This document shows positions 18,409 to 29,724 of a DNA stretch of 64,000 nucleotides, piece after piece. The DNA is from Prochlorococcus sp. AG-402-K22 (GTDB lineage: Bacteria > Cyanobacteriota > Cyanobacteriia > PCC-6307 > Cyanobiaceae), in contig QCIJ01000002.1 of the NCBI GenBank assembly GCA_003216755.1, positions 62,001 through 126,000 of the forward strand, given 5' to 3'. Every line of letters begins with the position of its first letter. Position 1 is the first letter of the stretch. A program made the translations under genes and the position numbers. The notes below the pieces were generated by a model that was given only the letters and a program-made list of their open reading frames with translations, was not told the origin of the DNA and searched no databases.

Positions 18409-19392
18409 TTAATTGTTATTACAGCTTGGTAACTTTGATAACCTTAAAATATCATTCAGTGACTTAGCATAACTTTTTAGTTTGAAAGTCTCAGGATTAG
18501 TGATGGGGACATGATTAAAGTCATATTTTTTGATACTGAAGCTATCCCAAGGAGTAGTTTGGATGGGGAGAATTCTTAATAATATTTTTAGAATTTTTTT
18601 TGTAAGCGGTATCGCAAAAAATCTCTTCATATTATGTCTTTTTAAAAGTGTAATTATGGCATCGTCAATTGAAATGAATTTCTGACCTAGCACAAATTTT
18701 CTAAAGCCTCTGTATTGCTCTTTTTTATGGTTTTTAATTAGAAACCCGCAAATCTGGGCGATATCATTTGCGTGTATAAAGTGAAATTTAGAATCGAGTT
18801 TTAGAAATCTTGCTAACCAAAGCCATTTCCTAATTTCTTTCAATCCACTAGTTAAATAACTAACAGGATATTTACTTTTTTTTCCAAGATTTCCTCCAAA
18901 AACTAAGGTAGGGAAAACAGCGAATGTTTTTTCTGCAAATGAGCTTTCTCTAAGTCTCTGGAAACATTCATATTTTGTTTGAATGTACTCTGTTCCATAA
19001 ATCAATGATTCCCTCATTAATTCTGTTTGGGTATCAAGAATACTAGCTGTTGAAAAATAAATAATCTTTTCTAACTTTTCAATATCAAGCATTTCAATTA
19101 ATTCTTCAAATGCTTTAATATTTACTTCATGGGCTCTTCTTGGATCTCCCCAAGCTGTAGCAGTATGTATTAGGTAATTAATTTGACTAATTTCCTTTTT
19201 ATACCTATTTGATTCCCTGATATCACAAACCATTAACTTGACTTTTTTATTTTCTTGAACAGAAATTGGCAACTTATTTTTATCTCTCACCATGAGATAA
19301 AGCCTGAATTTTGTGTTTTTTAAAAACCAATCAACTACATATTGGCCAACACATCCATTCGCACCTGTGATTAATAAGTTTTTATAGGCCAA
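18409..19392 (-). CDS. NAD-dependent epimerase/dehydratase
   Basis: LLITGANGCVGQYVVDWF Rossmann motif, YGTEYIQTKYECF. Confidence 0.82.
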   Translation of the reverse strand: MAYKNLLITGANGCVGQYVVDWFLKNTKFRLYLMVRDKNKLPISVQENKKVKLMVCDIRESNRYKKEISQINYLIHTATAWGDPRRAHEVNIKAFEELIEMLDIEKLEKIIYFSTASILDTQTELMRESLIYGTEYIQTKYECFQRLRESSFAEKTFAVFPTLVFGGNLGKKSKYPVSYLTSGLKEIRKWLWLARFLKLDSKFHFIHANDIAQICGFLIKNHKKEQYRGFRKFVLGQKFISIDDAIITLLKRHNMKRFFAIPLTKKILKILLRILPIQTTPWDSFSIKKYDFNHVPITNPETFKLKSYAKSLNDILRLSKLPSCNNN

Positions 19393-19400
19393 GAATTTAA

Positions 19401-20441
19401 CTAGTAAGTGAGTTTTTTTCCATGTTCAAAAAATGTTTGAGCATTTTCTTCTGGAGTCCCAGGTAAAATCCCATGACCCAAATTAAGAATATATTTCCGG
19501 TCTTTAATTTTGCTGAAAGTATTATCTATCCTTTCTTTTATTGATTCTTTGTTTCCGAATAAAATGCCAGGATCAACATTACCCTGAATTCCTATCCCAC
19601 TGGGGACTCTTGTACAAGCCTCTTCAATATCTACTGTCCAGTCTAATGAGATTATATCTACTCCAGTTTTTGCCATTCTTTCTATGACACCAGCACTTCC
19701 TGAAATGTATAGAATTATTGGTGTTTCTGGGTATTCCGCTTTTACAATTTCAACAACTTTTTTTTGATACGGCCCAGCATAGATATCGTAATCTTGTGGG
19801 CTTAGTTGGCCTGCCCATGAATCAAAAATTTGTACTACTTGCGCTCCAGATTTTATTTGATATTTAAGATATTCACCAATAGATTTTGCAAAATGATCAA
19901 GAAGTTTATGAAGTAAATCTGGTTCATTAAAAGCCATTGATTTTATTAAAGAATAATTTTTACTGCTTTTACCTTCAACTACATATGCTGCAAGAGTCCA
20001 AGGTGCGCCAACAAACCCTAAAACTGTTGCCTCATTATTCACATCTTTTTTTAGTGAAGAAAGAACTTGCCCAACAAAGCTTAAACTCTCACTTGGATTT
20101 AATTCTTTTAAATTTTCTACCTGATTAAGGGTTCTTATTGGGTCCTCAATAATTGGACCTTTACTTTCTATTATTTCAAAATTTATGCCCATCCCTGGAA
20201 GAGGTGTTAGTATATCTGAAAAAAGGATCACACCATCCGGTTTGAAAGCATGAAAAGGCTGCATTGAAATCTCATATGATAATTCAGGATTTTCAGACCT
20301 CTCTCTAAAGCTAGGGTAACGCTCCCTTAAATCTCTATAGATTTTCATATATCTTCCTGCTTGCCTCATCATCCATACTGGAGGCCTATTTACTTTCTTA
20401 CCTAATGCGGCAGAAAGTAGTAGTGGTAAATCTTGACCCAT
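19401..20441 (-). CDS. hemE: Uroporphyrinogen decarboxylase
   Basis: [54 protein letters not shown]. Confidence 0.97.
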   Translation of the reverse strand: MGQDLPLLLSAALGKKVNRPPVWMMRQAGRYMKIYRDLRERYPSFRERSENPELSYEISMQPFHAFKPDGVILFSDILTPLPGMGINFEIIESKGPIIEDPIRTLNQVENLKELNPSESLSFVGQVLSSLKKDVNNEATVLGFVGAPWTLAAYVVEGKSSKNYSLIKSMAFNEPDLLHKLLDHFAKSIGEYLKYQIKSGAQVVQIFDSWAGQLSPQDYDIYAGPYQKKVVEIVKAEYPETPIILYISGSAGVIERMAKTGVDIISLDWTVDIEEACTRVPSGIGIQGNVDPGILFGNKESIKERIDNTFSKIKDRKYILNLGHGILPGTPEENAQTFFEHGKKLTY

Positions 20442-20544
20442 TTTTCAATTTGATATTTTTAAAAAAAATTAAAATCCAACTTAAAAATCCTACAATGTAA
20501 AGCAGAGCAAAAGCGTTATATGAACATTTATATGAAGCACCAAG

Positions 20545-22824
20545 TTAAATGAACCTTCTTACTTTTTTTGATTGATGTTTGAAGATACTCACGCTTAATG
20601 GGGGCAAAGCAAGTTCTAGAGCATTTTGATAATCATGAATATTGTATTTTATAGTTTCTTTACCCCCCATGTTTCCTTTATTACTGCCCCCGTATCTAGA
20701 GCCGTCTGAATTAAATATTTCTTTATAGAATCCTTCCATAGGAACACCTACTTTGTATGACCCATGAGTATTAGGTGTAAAGTTAGCAACAACAACAAGC
20801 CACTCATTGGGATCGTTTTCTCTCCTTATGAAACTTATAACCGAATTAGATTTGTCATTACAATCAATCCATTGGAATCCATAAGGATCAAAGTCATTTT
20901 TCCATAATGCAGGTTCATTTTTATAAAGAACGTTTAGGTCATCAATCAAGTTTCTTATACCTTTGTGAGGCTCAAATTCTAGTAACTCCCATTGCAGATC
21001 ATCCCAAACATTCCATTCTTGTCTCTGCCCAAATTCCATTCCCATAAATATCGTTTTTTTACCAGGGTGGGTCCACATATAAGTTAGTAATGCTCGAGTA
21101 TTTGCATATTTCTTCCAGTCATCGCCAGGCATTTTATGCAAAAGATGACTTTTCCCATGGACAACCTCATCATGACTAAGTGCAAGCATAAAGTTCTCTG
21201 TATAGTTATATGTAATTGAGAAAGTTACACTATTTTGATGGAATTGCCTAAACCAAGGATCTATTTCAAAATAATCAAGCATATCGTGCATCCATCCCAT
21301 ATTCCATTTCAAATTAAACCCTAAACCTCCCATGTCAGTTGGTTTGGTTACCATTGGCCAAGTTGTTGATTCTTCAGCGATAGAAAGTGCACCTGGGAAG
21401 TGTTGGAATAGTACATGGTTAGCCTGTTGAAGAAATTTAACGGCTTCTTTATTCTCATTCCCACCATTTTCATTGGGTATCCATTCTCCATCTGGACGTA
21501 GATAATCTCTATAAAGCATTGAAGCTACAGCATCTACTCTTATGCCATCAATATGAAACTCTTCGAACCAATAAACGAGATTTGCTACTAAGAAATTTCT
21601 AACTTCGTTTCTGCTGTAATTAAATATTAGGGTCCCCCATTCTTTGTGTTCACCTATTCGTGAATCTCCATGTTCATAAAGATGACAACCATCGAAAAAT
21701 GCTAATCCATGCTTATCTTTTGGAAAATGACCAGGCACCCAATCAAGAATTACGCCTATGCCCTCTTCATGACATTTATTTACAAACTCTCTAAATTCAT
21801 TTGGGGTACCAAATCTACTTGTTGGTGCATACCAGCCTGTAACTTGGTATCCCCATGAACCATCGAAAGGATGTTCAGATATTGGCATTAGTTCAATATG
21901 AGTGAATCCTCTCTCTTTTACGTAAGGGATGAGTTTCTTGGTTAATTCTGGATAAGTTAATAATCTTGTTCCAGGTTTTAAATCGGCAGCAGGCACTGGG
22001 TCTCTTGGTTCACCATTGTCCTCCTGATATTTATGATCTGTTGATTCATGGAGCCAACTTCCTAAATGCATTTCATAAACTGAAATTGGCTTGTTAATTT
22101 GACTAGAAGAATCTCTATTTGAAATCCAAGAACTATCATTCCAATTAAAGTTTTTCAATTTTGAAACTATTGAACCATTTTGAGGTCTGATTTCATGAAG
22201 GAAACCATATGGATCAGCTTTCTCATAAATATGTCCTTGTTGTGTTCTTATTTCGTATTTATATGCGTCGCCCTCTTGGATTGTTGGCATGAATAGTTCC
22301 CAAATTCCCCCTAATCTTTTTTGCATTGGATGATGTCTTCCATCCCAAGAATTTATATCCCCAATTATCGAGATTGATTTTGCATTTGGAGCCCAAAGGC
22401 AAAACATGACACCTTTTTGATTCTTTTCTTCAATGAGATGTGCTCCCATTTTTTCCCAAATATGATGATGATTACCTTCTGCAAAAAGATGTCTATCAAC
22501 TTCTCCCATCCACTCTTCTCTATATGACCAAGGGTCATGTTGTGTATGTGTGGTCCCTCCTCGTGAAATATTTATTTCATAATTACAATTTGGATTTTCA
22601 GGAACGATAGCTTCAAAAAGCCATTTATGGTTTATGCTTTCTGCCTTATAGGTATTGTTTTTAAAATTTATTTTAACTTCGTCGGCTTCAGGCATCCATA
22701 CCCTTATTACCCATTGTTCTTGATAAAAATGAGGACCTAATATTTTTAATGGATTATCATTGCAACAATTTTCTAGGTTGATGGCTTCTGATTTAATCCA
22801 GTCTGCTTGAATTGTTTCGATCAT
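20545..22824 (-). CDS. glgB: 1,4-alpha-glucan branching enzyme
   Basis: [55 protein letters not shown]. Confidence 0.97.
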   Translation of the reverse strand: MIETIQADWIKSEAINLENCCNDNPLKILGPHFYQEQWVIRVWMPEADEVKINFKNNTYKAESINHKWLFEAIVPENPNCNYEINISRGGTTHTQHDPWSYREEWMGEVDRHLFAEGNHHHIWEKMGAHLIEEKNQKGVMFCLWAPNAKSISIIGDINSWDGRHHPMQKRLGGIWELFMPTIQEGDAYKYEIRTQQGHIYEKADPYGFLHEIRPQNGSIVSKLKNFNWNDSSWISNRDSSSQINKPISVYEMHLGSWLHESTDHKYQEDNGEPRDPVPAADLKPGTRLLTYPELTKKLIPYVKERGFTHIELMPISEHPFDGSWGYQVTGWYAPTSRFGTPNEFREFVNKCHEEGIGVILDWVPGHFPKDKHGLAFFDGCHLYEHGDSRIGEHKEWGTLIFNYSRNEVRNFLVANLVYWFEEFHIDGIRVDAVASMLYRDYLRPDGEWIPNENGGNENKEAVKFLQQANHVLFQHFPGALSIAEESTTWPMVTKPTDMGGLGFNLKWNMGWMHDMLDYFEIDPWFRQFHQNSVTFSITYNYTENFMLALSHDEVVHGKSHLLHKMPGDDWKKYANTRALLTYMWTHPGKKTIFMGMEFGQRQEWNVWDDLQWELLEFEPHKGIRNLIDDLNVLYKNEPALWKNDFDPYGFQWIDCNDKSNSVISFIRRENDPNEWLVVVANFTPNTHGSYKVGVPMEGFYKEIFNSDGSRYGGSNKGNMGGKETIKYNIHDYQNALELALPPLSVSIFKHQSKKVRRFI

Positions 22825-22876
22825 GACTGGTAGATATTAAGGATTAATAATATCAAATTATTAACCAAAAAAATAA

Positions 22877-24457
22877 TTATTTATAAAAAAAAGGGGTCAT
22901 TTTCATAAATGTTTTATTAAGGCTAAAACTTAGAGTAATAACTTTATGATTTACTGAAGGCGCTCCAACATGTGCCTCCTCAAATCCAGGATTAACTCCA
23001 ATAGCGGGATAAGCTGATGCAGATATAGATAAGCGAAGCTTGCTATCTTTAATCAAACAAATATTTGTTGGCTGCATTGTTATTTTATAAATGCACTCTT
23101 CACTTATTTTGGAGTTTTTAACCCTTAAGAATCCGGTTGAAAATTGATTCACCTTTTCATTCCGTTCTTCAACTAAAGACAAAGCAAGGCAGATATCGAA
23201 ATTGGGCTGATCACTTTTTACTTGGATTTCTAATGTGGGAACTCCTCTAAAATATTGACCTTCTTCAAAAGAATTGGTTTGAAAAACACCTACATCCAGG
23301 CGTTTATCAATAATATTTCTATTAAACTTTCCTGGATTTGGACCTAAATGCCCGCCGTCAGATGGGGTGGGTCTCCATGGGTCATTAACAATTGTGAACC
23401 ATCCTGATCCTTTTGAATTTATGGTCAGACTTCCATCTTCAACCTCTACATTTGCTGTGCCATCGCTTTTGAGCCCAAAAATAAATTCAGGGTGAAATTT
23501 ATTATCTAATTCTTCCCACTTATTTAATGAAATATTCCATATTTTTTTCTCGTCTTTGAAATTCTTAGAATTAAATTTTTCATCTGATTTTAAATGTTTA
23601 TCAAAAAATTTTAATAAAGATTCTTGCGATCCCTCCCACCAATTTAGATGTGTCGCATTCCCAATAATAATCTCTGGGCTTCCACCAGCTTCTTTAGATT
23701 TTTTATAAAGATCAAAGGCACCTTTCAAATGTGGATCCCAAAGTCCTCCAATAATTAACATAGGTTGTTTAATCCATGTTGAAATTGGTTTAAATTCTTC
23801 AAATGGGCGAACATTATTTAAATTTTTAAGCCATTCCAAAACGAAGCTGTTAGGATCATATTTTTTTAAAATATCAATTCCTTGACTTAAATAACTTTTA
23901 TTCTCTAAAGCTAATTTAATATTTTCCCACTCAAGAAATTTATTTTCTCTTTTCAATTTTAGTGCTGCGATTTGAAGTCCCCATGCAATATTGTTATGCC
24001 ACCAATATGCTCCTCCATCTGAGCACCAATGATCCTTAATATTCATACCAGTCATTGCTGGAGATAAACAATCAGGCGGCTTTGAATTTAATTCACCAGT
24101 TAGTTGAGTAAATCCTTGATATGAAAAACCATATAAGCCAAGTTTTCCATTACATTCTTTTAGAGACCTTACCCATTCATGTGTTTCTGAAGTATCGCTA
24201 GCTTCTTGAGAAAAACCATTAAAAACTCCTTCAGAAGAACCCATACCTCTAACATCTTGAATTATTACCATATATCCTTTGGAAGCCCACCATTCTGGGT
24301 GAGAATAGGTAATAGTTGAAGCTATTTCCCTGCCATATGGTTGTCTCATCAATAATGCAGGCCATGGCCCATTACTATTAGGTAACCAAATCCTGGATAT
24401 AAGTCTTACTCCATCTCTAAGAACTAGAGACTTGTCAAACCATCTTGGACAAGACAT
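22877..24457 (-). CDS. CocE/NonD-family hydrolase
   Basis: LMRQPYGREIAS, VIIQDVRGMGSSEGVF, LGLYGFSYQGFTQL. Confidence 0.85.
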   Translation of the reverse strand: MSCPRWFDKSLVLRDGVRLISRIWLPNSNGPWPALLMRQPYGREIASTITYSHPEWWASKGYMVIIQDVRGMGSSEGVFNGFSQEASDTSETHEWVRSLKECNGKLGLYGFSYQGFTQLTGELNSKPPDCLSPAMTGMNIKDHWCSDGGAYWWHNNIAWGLQIAALKLKRENKFLEWENIKLALENKSYLSQGIDILKKYDPNSFVLEWLKNLNNVRPFEEFKPISTWIKQPMLIIGGLWDPHLKGAFDLYKKSKEAGGSPEIIIGNATHLNWWEGSQESLLKFFDKHLKSDEKFNSKNFKDEKKIWNISLNKWEELDNKFHPEFIFGLKSDGTANVEVEDGSLTINSKGSGWFTIVNDPWRPTPSDGGHLGPNPGKFNRNIIDKRLDVGVFQTNSFEEGQYFRGVPTLEIQVKSDQPNFDICLALSLVEERNEKVNQFSTGFLRVKNSKISEECIYKITMQPTNICLIKDSKLRLSISASAYPAIGVNPGFEEAHVGAPSVNHKVITLSFSLNKTFMKMTPFFYK

Positions 24458-24464
24458 TTAGGCT

Positions 24465-24737
24465 TTAAATAATGTCTGGGCAGTGCAGCCCTATGACGTA
24501 AATAGAAAAGATCTCTGCGTTAACGGGAGTTAACTTTTTTTTGTTTGATATATACTCTATAGCTTTATCGGAACTAGCTGAAATGCCTTTTGAATTAAAC
24601 TCTCTAAACTTATTACATAAATTCCTAGCTTCGTTTGGATTCTTTTTTACAGTTTCCAATAAGTTAGATTGACTTAAAACAGGGTATAAAGAGTTGAAAA
24701 ACAAAAATAAAAAAAATAACAAAGGTTTCATTATCAC
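24465..24737 (-). CDS. Small predicted secreted protein of unknown function
   Basis: N-terminal hydrophobic signal (KPLLFFLFLFFNSLYPVLSQ), two Cys in the mature part. Confidence 0.55.
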   Translation of the reverse strand: MIMKPLLFFLFLFFNSLYPVLSQSNLLETVKKNPNEARNLCNKFREFNSKGISASSDKAIEYISNKKKLTPVNAEIFSIYVIGLHCPDII

Positions 24738-24771
24738 TAACTTTTTCCAAATTCTACATTAAAAAATTTCT

Positions 24772-25191
24772 TTATCCAAGATTTCCAATAGATTTGTCGA
24801 TTTGACTAGCTTTTTTAATCCATTCTTTTAAGAGAGTAAAAGTTGTATTTGTCTCAGTTTTTACTCTAAGGATTCTTTCTAATCTACTAATTTTGCGTTC
24901 TAATTCGTAAGGGGTAGATAGTGATAATGATTTAAGAGAAGATATACCGCAATGTAAAAGTAGATATGCTTGCGGTGGAGAAATTCCAATTTCTTTTTTA
25001 AAAATAGCTATAGCTCTAATTTTCTTTAGATTATTCAATGTACATAGTGAAGATTTTCTTTGAATCTCATTTATATCTAAGTCTGAGAGATTACTTAATT
25101 TTTCAAAGTCAGTTAGCTTATTTTGAATAAAAAAAGATTTCTCATGTCTAAAGTTAGTTGGCAAAAAATCTAAAAAGGTTTTACTTTCCAT
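24772..25191 (-). CDS. DUF4332-like (helix-hairpin-helix-like) protein
   Basis: IGISPPQAYLLLHCGISSLKSLSLSTPYELERKISRL. Confidence 0.55.
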   Translation of the reverse strand: MESKTFLDFLPTNFRHEKSFFIQNKLTDFEKLSNLSDLDINEIQRKSSLCTLNNLKKIRAIAIFKKEIGISPPQAYLLLHCGISSLKSLSLSTPYELERKISRLERILRVKTETNTTFTLLKEWIKKASQIDKSIGNLG

Positions 25192-25202
25192 TTTTTAACA
25201 GA

Positions 25203-25646
25203 TTAATTCATTTTGACATTTTTTTGAACTTCTCCTATTACTACTGGCTTACTTACATTATCCGAAATGTTTTGAAGTTTCCTTATCTTTATTTTAACGT
25301 TTGCACCCGATCGGCTACCTTTCAATAAGTTTTCCGATAATTGTTCTAAAGTTGGTTCAATAGATTCTTCTGGAAAGTCATCATCTGCTTTAGCAATAAT
25401 CAAATCGAACCCATTGTCATAAACAATTGGAAGATATTTTGCACCTTCTATTAGAACTTTTTCGTTGTAACTTTGTATAAATGCCCAACTACTTAAAGAA
25501 AGCAATAATGAAAAGATAGTTGCTCCAATTATTCGAAATTTAAAGCCAAAATTAAATATAAAAGCTGTTATAGTGCAAATAAAAAGAAATATTCCAAAGA
25601 ATCCAAAAATTTTGGGTGTGTTCTCTAATAGTTCAAAAAAAGACAT
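25203..25646 (-). CDS. Ycf51/DUF2518-like membrane protein
   Basis: Two N-terminal TM segments, YLPIVYDNGFDLIIAKADDDFPEESIEPTLEQL. Confidence 0.6.
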   Translation of the reverse strand: MSFFELLENTPKIFGFFGIFLFICTITAFIFNFGFKFRIIGATIFSLLLSLSSWAFIQSYNEKVLIEGAKYLPIVYDNGFDLIIAKADDDFPEESIEPTLEQLSENLLKGSRSGANVKIKIRKLQNISDNVSKPVVIGEVQKNVKMN

Positions 25647-25698
25647 TTAGTGGCTTTGACCTGATTAATTTCTTATATTTTGTAAGCCTACTCTATTT

Positions 25699-28600
25699 TT
25701 GGGCTCTAACTTGAAAAAAATTAGATCTCTAAATTTTAATACTAAGATTCTTTTAGTAGGGATGCTTTTCCCATTAGGTTTTTTAGGCACTTTTTTATTA
25801 AATAATTTTTTAAAAGAAACATATAGTTCTAGTAAATTAGAAATAGAAAAAAGTATTGAGAATCTTTTAGATAAAAATGTTGATTTAGGCGATTATGCCG
25901 GTATTAGATTTCTAGGTATATCTTTGGCTAATTCAAAAATTAATGATAAGAAAGATATAAATTCTGAAATTAAAGCTAAAAATGTATACGTGGGCATTAT
26001 GCCTTTTAGATCTTTTTTAAAACAAAAATGGATAGTAAAAATAAGTCCTGAGCAAGCTGTAATTAATATTGATAAAGATTTTTTTAAAAGGGATAAACCT
26101 TATGAGAAAGATAGAAGTACAAAAAAATCAAAATTTAAATATGACTTGAATTTTAATTTTAATAAATATTCAACTTTAAATCTTAAAAAATCAGGATTAG
26201 AAACAAAAGTAAAAGGTAACTTTATTTATCAGTCCAGTAATAGAGAAATTATTGCAAATATAAAATCAAATTTTGATGGTAAGGGTCTTCTAGAATTTAA
26301 ATTTAATACAAAATTAAATAAAGACTTTTTAAAGCTGGAATTATTTTCTAGAGGATTAGATCTAGAGAGCTCTGAATATAGTATTGGGAACAGAAAAATT
26401 AGCTTTAAAAAAGGTAAATTTAAATCTAATTTTAAATTTAATAAATCATCAAAGCGAACATTTTGTGAAGGAAGATTTTCTTTTACTAATTTAAAAATAA
26501 AACAAGAAGATTTATCAGAGAATATAAATTCAGATTCAACTAGTTTTTTTTGTAAAGATAATAATTTAATAGGAAATTCCGCGAACTTAAATTACGGAAC
26601 TTTGAATTCAAACTTTAATCTAAATATCCCATTAAATAAAAGTTCTAATAAAATTGACCTTAAAGGAAGCATTGGATATGTTAATAGTCTGAATCCAGAT
26701 ATTGAACTATCGGGGCATCTTCCCTATTGGTTTGATAAGAGAGGAATTAATTTTGGTAATATCGATTCTAGTTTCAAAATAAATAGAACTCAATTATCTA
26801 ATTTAAATATTTTCCGAAATAATGAAATTAGGGGTTTTGTTACTGCTAAAGGCGAATTAAAAGGAAAAATTACTGATCCCGATATTTCAATAAAGTTTAA
26901 TGTTGATTATCCGCACTTCAAAGGGATACGACTCAGAGAGGCGTGGGAGGGAGATATTAAAAATAAAAATAATCAATTTCTCTTAAATATGAAAAATAGG
27001 TACTCTCCAATTCCTTCATTTTTTTCTATAAAGTTTGATTCTAATCTTAAATTAGATAACGTATCTTTTAGTAGATTATTTAATTCTAATAAAGGAAGCA
27101 TAGAAGTATTTAAAGAGAATAATAGTTATATTTGGGAAGCTAATAATTTTCCTCTTGATGAACTTGAATTATCAATAGGAAACAATCAATTCGATAGGAT
27201 TGAAGGAATTATTAATGGTTCTGGAACAATAAATTCAGACCAGTCCTATCTTGATGGAAGACTGGCTTGGAGTTTAAGTAAATATAGAAATATAAAGTTA
27301 GCAAACTCATTATTTGATTTTAGTTTTAATGATAATTCTTTTAATGTCAATTCATTATTGTATCCAATCGACGGGGGAATAATTGAAGTCGATTATGACT
27401 CAAATAAAAATAATTTAATTAATTTAGATTTTAACGATATAAGCACTAGTTGGACTGTCCTAACTGCGCTTGATATTTTTAAGTTTGATAATAAAAAAGT
27501 TATTCAAACCATAAAGTCGAATATCTTGGATGATGTAGAAATAAATAAAAAAAATAATTCCTTTAAAGAGAGGATTGATTTTATAATTAACTTTATTGAA
27601 AGTAATTATACGCAAGACGGCAATCTTAACTTGCAAAAATATTTTAATAAATTCAATAGTAGATATAATGCAAAAGTAACTATTGAGGGGGATAGGCCAA
27701 GCAACTATAAATTGGATGCAAAATTAAATGGCTATCTTGATGTATTTAGAGAGGATAATAAAAATAAAAAAGAGGAATTTTCTATTGATTTAGAAGGGGG
27801 ATTATTAAAAGGTAATGGTTCTTTAAAAATAAAAAAACTACCATTAAGTGCTTCAAATATTTTTTTAAATCAACCAAGAGATTTTCTTGGAGGTCTTGAT
27901 ATGGATTTATTTTATAACCTTGATGATAAATCTTTCTTGAGTCAAATTTCTTCTAACAACTCATCAATTAAAAATAACAAATTATTATTTGAAAAAGGTA
28001 TTATTGAATTTAATAACTCTGTTTTTGATATTGACTTATCTTTGCTTATAAATGACTCTAAAATTCCAATAAGTTTTAAAGGCTCAATACCTATAAATAA
28101 ATCAGATAACTTAGATCTAAGATTGATTGGGAATGGAAAGTTTATTGAGTTATTAGATATTTTTGCTGCTGAATACTTTACCTTTAAAGAGGGTGATGTG
28201 AATCTAAGAGTGATTCTAAAAGGAACCTTAAATAAACCTCAATTAAATGGATTTATTGTAGTTAAAGATTCTGAAATTGATTTTTTAAACAATATAGTAA
28301 AAGACATCAATAGCACAATAATCTTTGATTTTGACTCTTTAGAGATCAATAATCTTCAAGCACAGTCTGAAGATTCTGGAGAAATTTTTATAAAAGGGTC
28401 TTTGCCTTTTTATAGTAAGAATGATTCTGAAAAGGCAGAAATTAATTTGATAACGAATAGATTTAATTTAAAGAAAGATAATTTTAATTTTTTAATAGAT
28501 TCAGATGTAGATTTAAGTGGATCATTTGAAAGTCCTGTTTTGGGTGGATCTCTATCTTTTAATAATGGATTTATTAATTTAAATAGTACCAATCAAAATG

Positions 28601-29658
28601 ATAAAAAAGGAAAAAATCTTATTCGAAAAGAGGATGAAAAAGATTGGCCAGAACTCTATTGGAATAATAAAAAGAATATTGAAATAATTTCAAATGAAAC
28701 AATTTTGAATTCTGTTCTTTTAGGTGAAAATTTACCAAATTATTTGGATAATTTAAGTTTTAATAATCTTAAATTAAAACTTGGACCAGATTTTAAACTT
28801 CAATATTCAGAGATAATTCAAGCTTATTTAGATACCAAATTAGACCTTACTTTAAATGGCGAGGTTGGAAAAGATTTAAATGCTAGGGGTCTTATTTATC
28901 TTAAGAAAGGTAGAGCAAATCTATATACTACTCCTTTTAAACTTGATAAAAATAAAGATAATTATATTTTATTTGCATCGAGAAGTGGTGTAGTTCCATT
29001 TATTAATTTTTCTCTAGTCAGTAAAGTCCCAGATTCTATAATTCCTATAAATGAAAACAATCAGGATTTAAATATCTCAGGTGATGTTGCTGTTGATGCT
29101 ACTACAAGTGGTAATGGTGCATTTGGGATTGGTAATTCAAGGCTTATCAAAATTGAAGCATCTTATGAAGGATTTTTAGATCAATTATCTTTTGCTGATG
29201 AAAATAAAAGAATCCAATTAAGAAGTACTCCAAGTTATAACAGATCACAAATAATTGGTTTGATTGGAGGTAACTCTGCAAATTTAATAAATAGAGCATT
29301 TATTTCTCAACTTAATAATGCTGATGCATTTAGCGAAAGATTTCAGTTATCTCTATATCCAGCATTAATAGAAAATAATGATTCATTAAATAATATTTTT
29401 TCCAATGAAAGTCTAGATATAGAGAATGATGGTCAATCATCTTCTAATGAGGAATTTTCTTCTCAAGCTTGGGTAGCCGAAATAGGGCTTGATATTACTG
29501 ATGCGATAAATTTTTCCTTTCAAACGGTTCCAGGTAGAGATGATATCTCACCTTTAGGAATTTTGACTTTTCAGGCAAATCCAAACTTAGAATTATTAGG
29601 TTCTTATGATTCAAATGGGGATTGGAAAAGTCAAGTTCAATTATTTTTTAGATATTAA
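25699..29658 (+). CDS. TamB/DUF490-like translocation and assembly protein
   Basis: 1319 aa, N-terminal anchor, repetitive beta-rich body, C-terminal SYDSNGDWKSQVQLFFRY ending in aromatic; DUF490-like GRANLYTTPFKL, LRSTPSYNRSQIIGLIGG. Confidence 0.8.
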   Translation: MGSNLKKIRSLNFNTKILLVGMLFPLGFLGTFLLNNFLKETYSSSKLEIEKSIENLLDKNVDLGDYAGIRFLGISLANSKINDKKDINSEIKAKNVYVGIMPFRSFLKQKWIVKISPEQAVINIDKDFFKRDKPYEKDRSTKKSKFKYDLNFNFNKYSTLNLKKSGLETKVKGNFIYQSSNREIIANIKSNFDGKGLLEFKFNTKLNKDFLKLELFSRGLDLESSEYSIGNRKISFKKGKFKSNFKFNKSSKRTFCEGRFSFTNLKIKQEDLSENINSDSTSFFCKDNNLIGNSANLNYGTLNSNFNLNIPLNKSSNKIDLKGSIGYVNSLNPDIELSGHLPYWFDKRGINFGNIDSSFKINRTQLSNLNIFRNNEIRGFVTAKGELKGKITDPDISIKFNVDYPHFKGIRLREAWEGDIKNKNNQFLLNMKNRYSPIPSFFSIKFDSNLKLDNVSFSRLFNSNKGSIEVFKENNSYIWEANNFPLDELELSIGNNQFDRIEGIINGSGTINSDQSYLDGRLAWSLSKYRNIKLANSLFDFSFNDNSFNVNSLLYPIDGGIIEVDYDSNKNNLINLDFNDISTSWTVLTALDIFKFDNKKVIQTIKSNILDDVEINKKNNSFKERIDFIINFIESNYTQDGNLNLQKYFNKFNSRYNAKVTIEGDRPSNYKLDAKLNGYLDVFREDNKNKKEEFSIDLEGGLLKGNGSLKIKKLPLSASNIFLNQPRDFLGGLDMDLFYNLDDKSFLSQISSNNSSIKNNKLLFEKGIIEFNNSVFDIDLSLLINDSKIPISFKGSIPINKSDNLDLRLIGNGKFIELLDIFAAEYFTFKEGDVNLRVILKGTLNKPQLNGFIVVKDSEIDFLNNIVKDINSTIIFDFDSLEINNLQAQSEDSGEIFIKGSLPFYSKNDSEKAEINLITNRFNLKKDNFNFLIDSDVDLSGSFESPVLGGSLSFNNGFINLNSTNQNDKKGKNLIRKEDEKDWPELYWNNKKNIEIISNETILNSVLLGENLPNYLDNLSFNNLKLKLGPDFKLQYSEIIQAYLDTKLDLTLNGEVGKDLNARGLIYLKKGRANLYTTPFKLDKNKDNYILFASRSGVVPFINFSLVSKVPDSIIPINENNQDLNISGDVAVDATTSGNGAFGIGNSRLIKIEASYEGFLDQLSFADENKRIQLRSTPSYNRSQIIGLIGGNSANLINRAFISQLNNADAFSERFQLSLYPALIENNDSLNNIFSNESLDIENDGQSSSNEEFSSQAWVAEIGLDITDAINFSFQTVPGRDDISPLGILTFQANPNLELLGSYDSNGDWKSQVQLFFRY

Positions 29659-29724
29659 CTCAGAAAGAAATTTACTTTAAAGAATCGTTAATTTGAATTA
29701 TTATTAAATTAACTAAAAAATATT

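Noticed and set aside
25699-29658. 1319-aa protein as a novel giant adhesin
   Set aside because: Single N-terminal anchor, beta-rich repeats and C-terminal motif fit the known TamB/DUF490 family better
29687-29713. 8-bp hairpin GTTAATTT-N11-AAATTAAC before proA
   Set aside because: Short AT-only style stem, expected by chance in intergenic DNA of this composition
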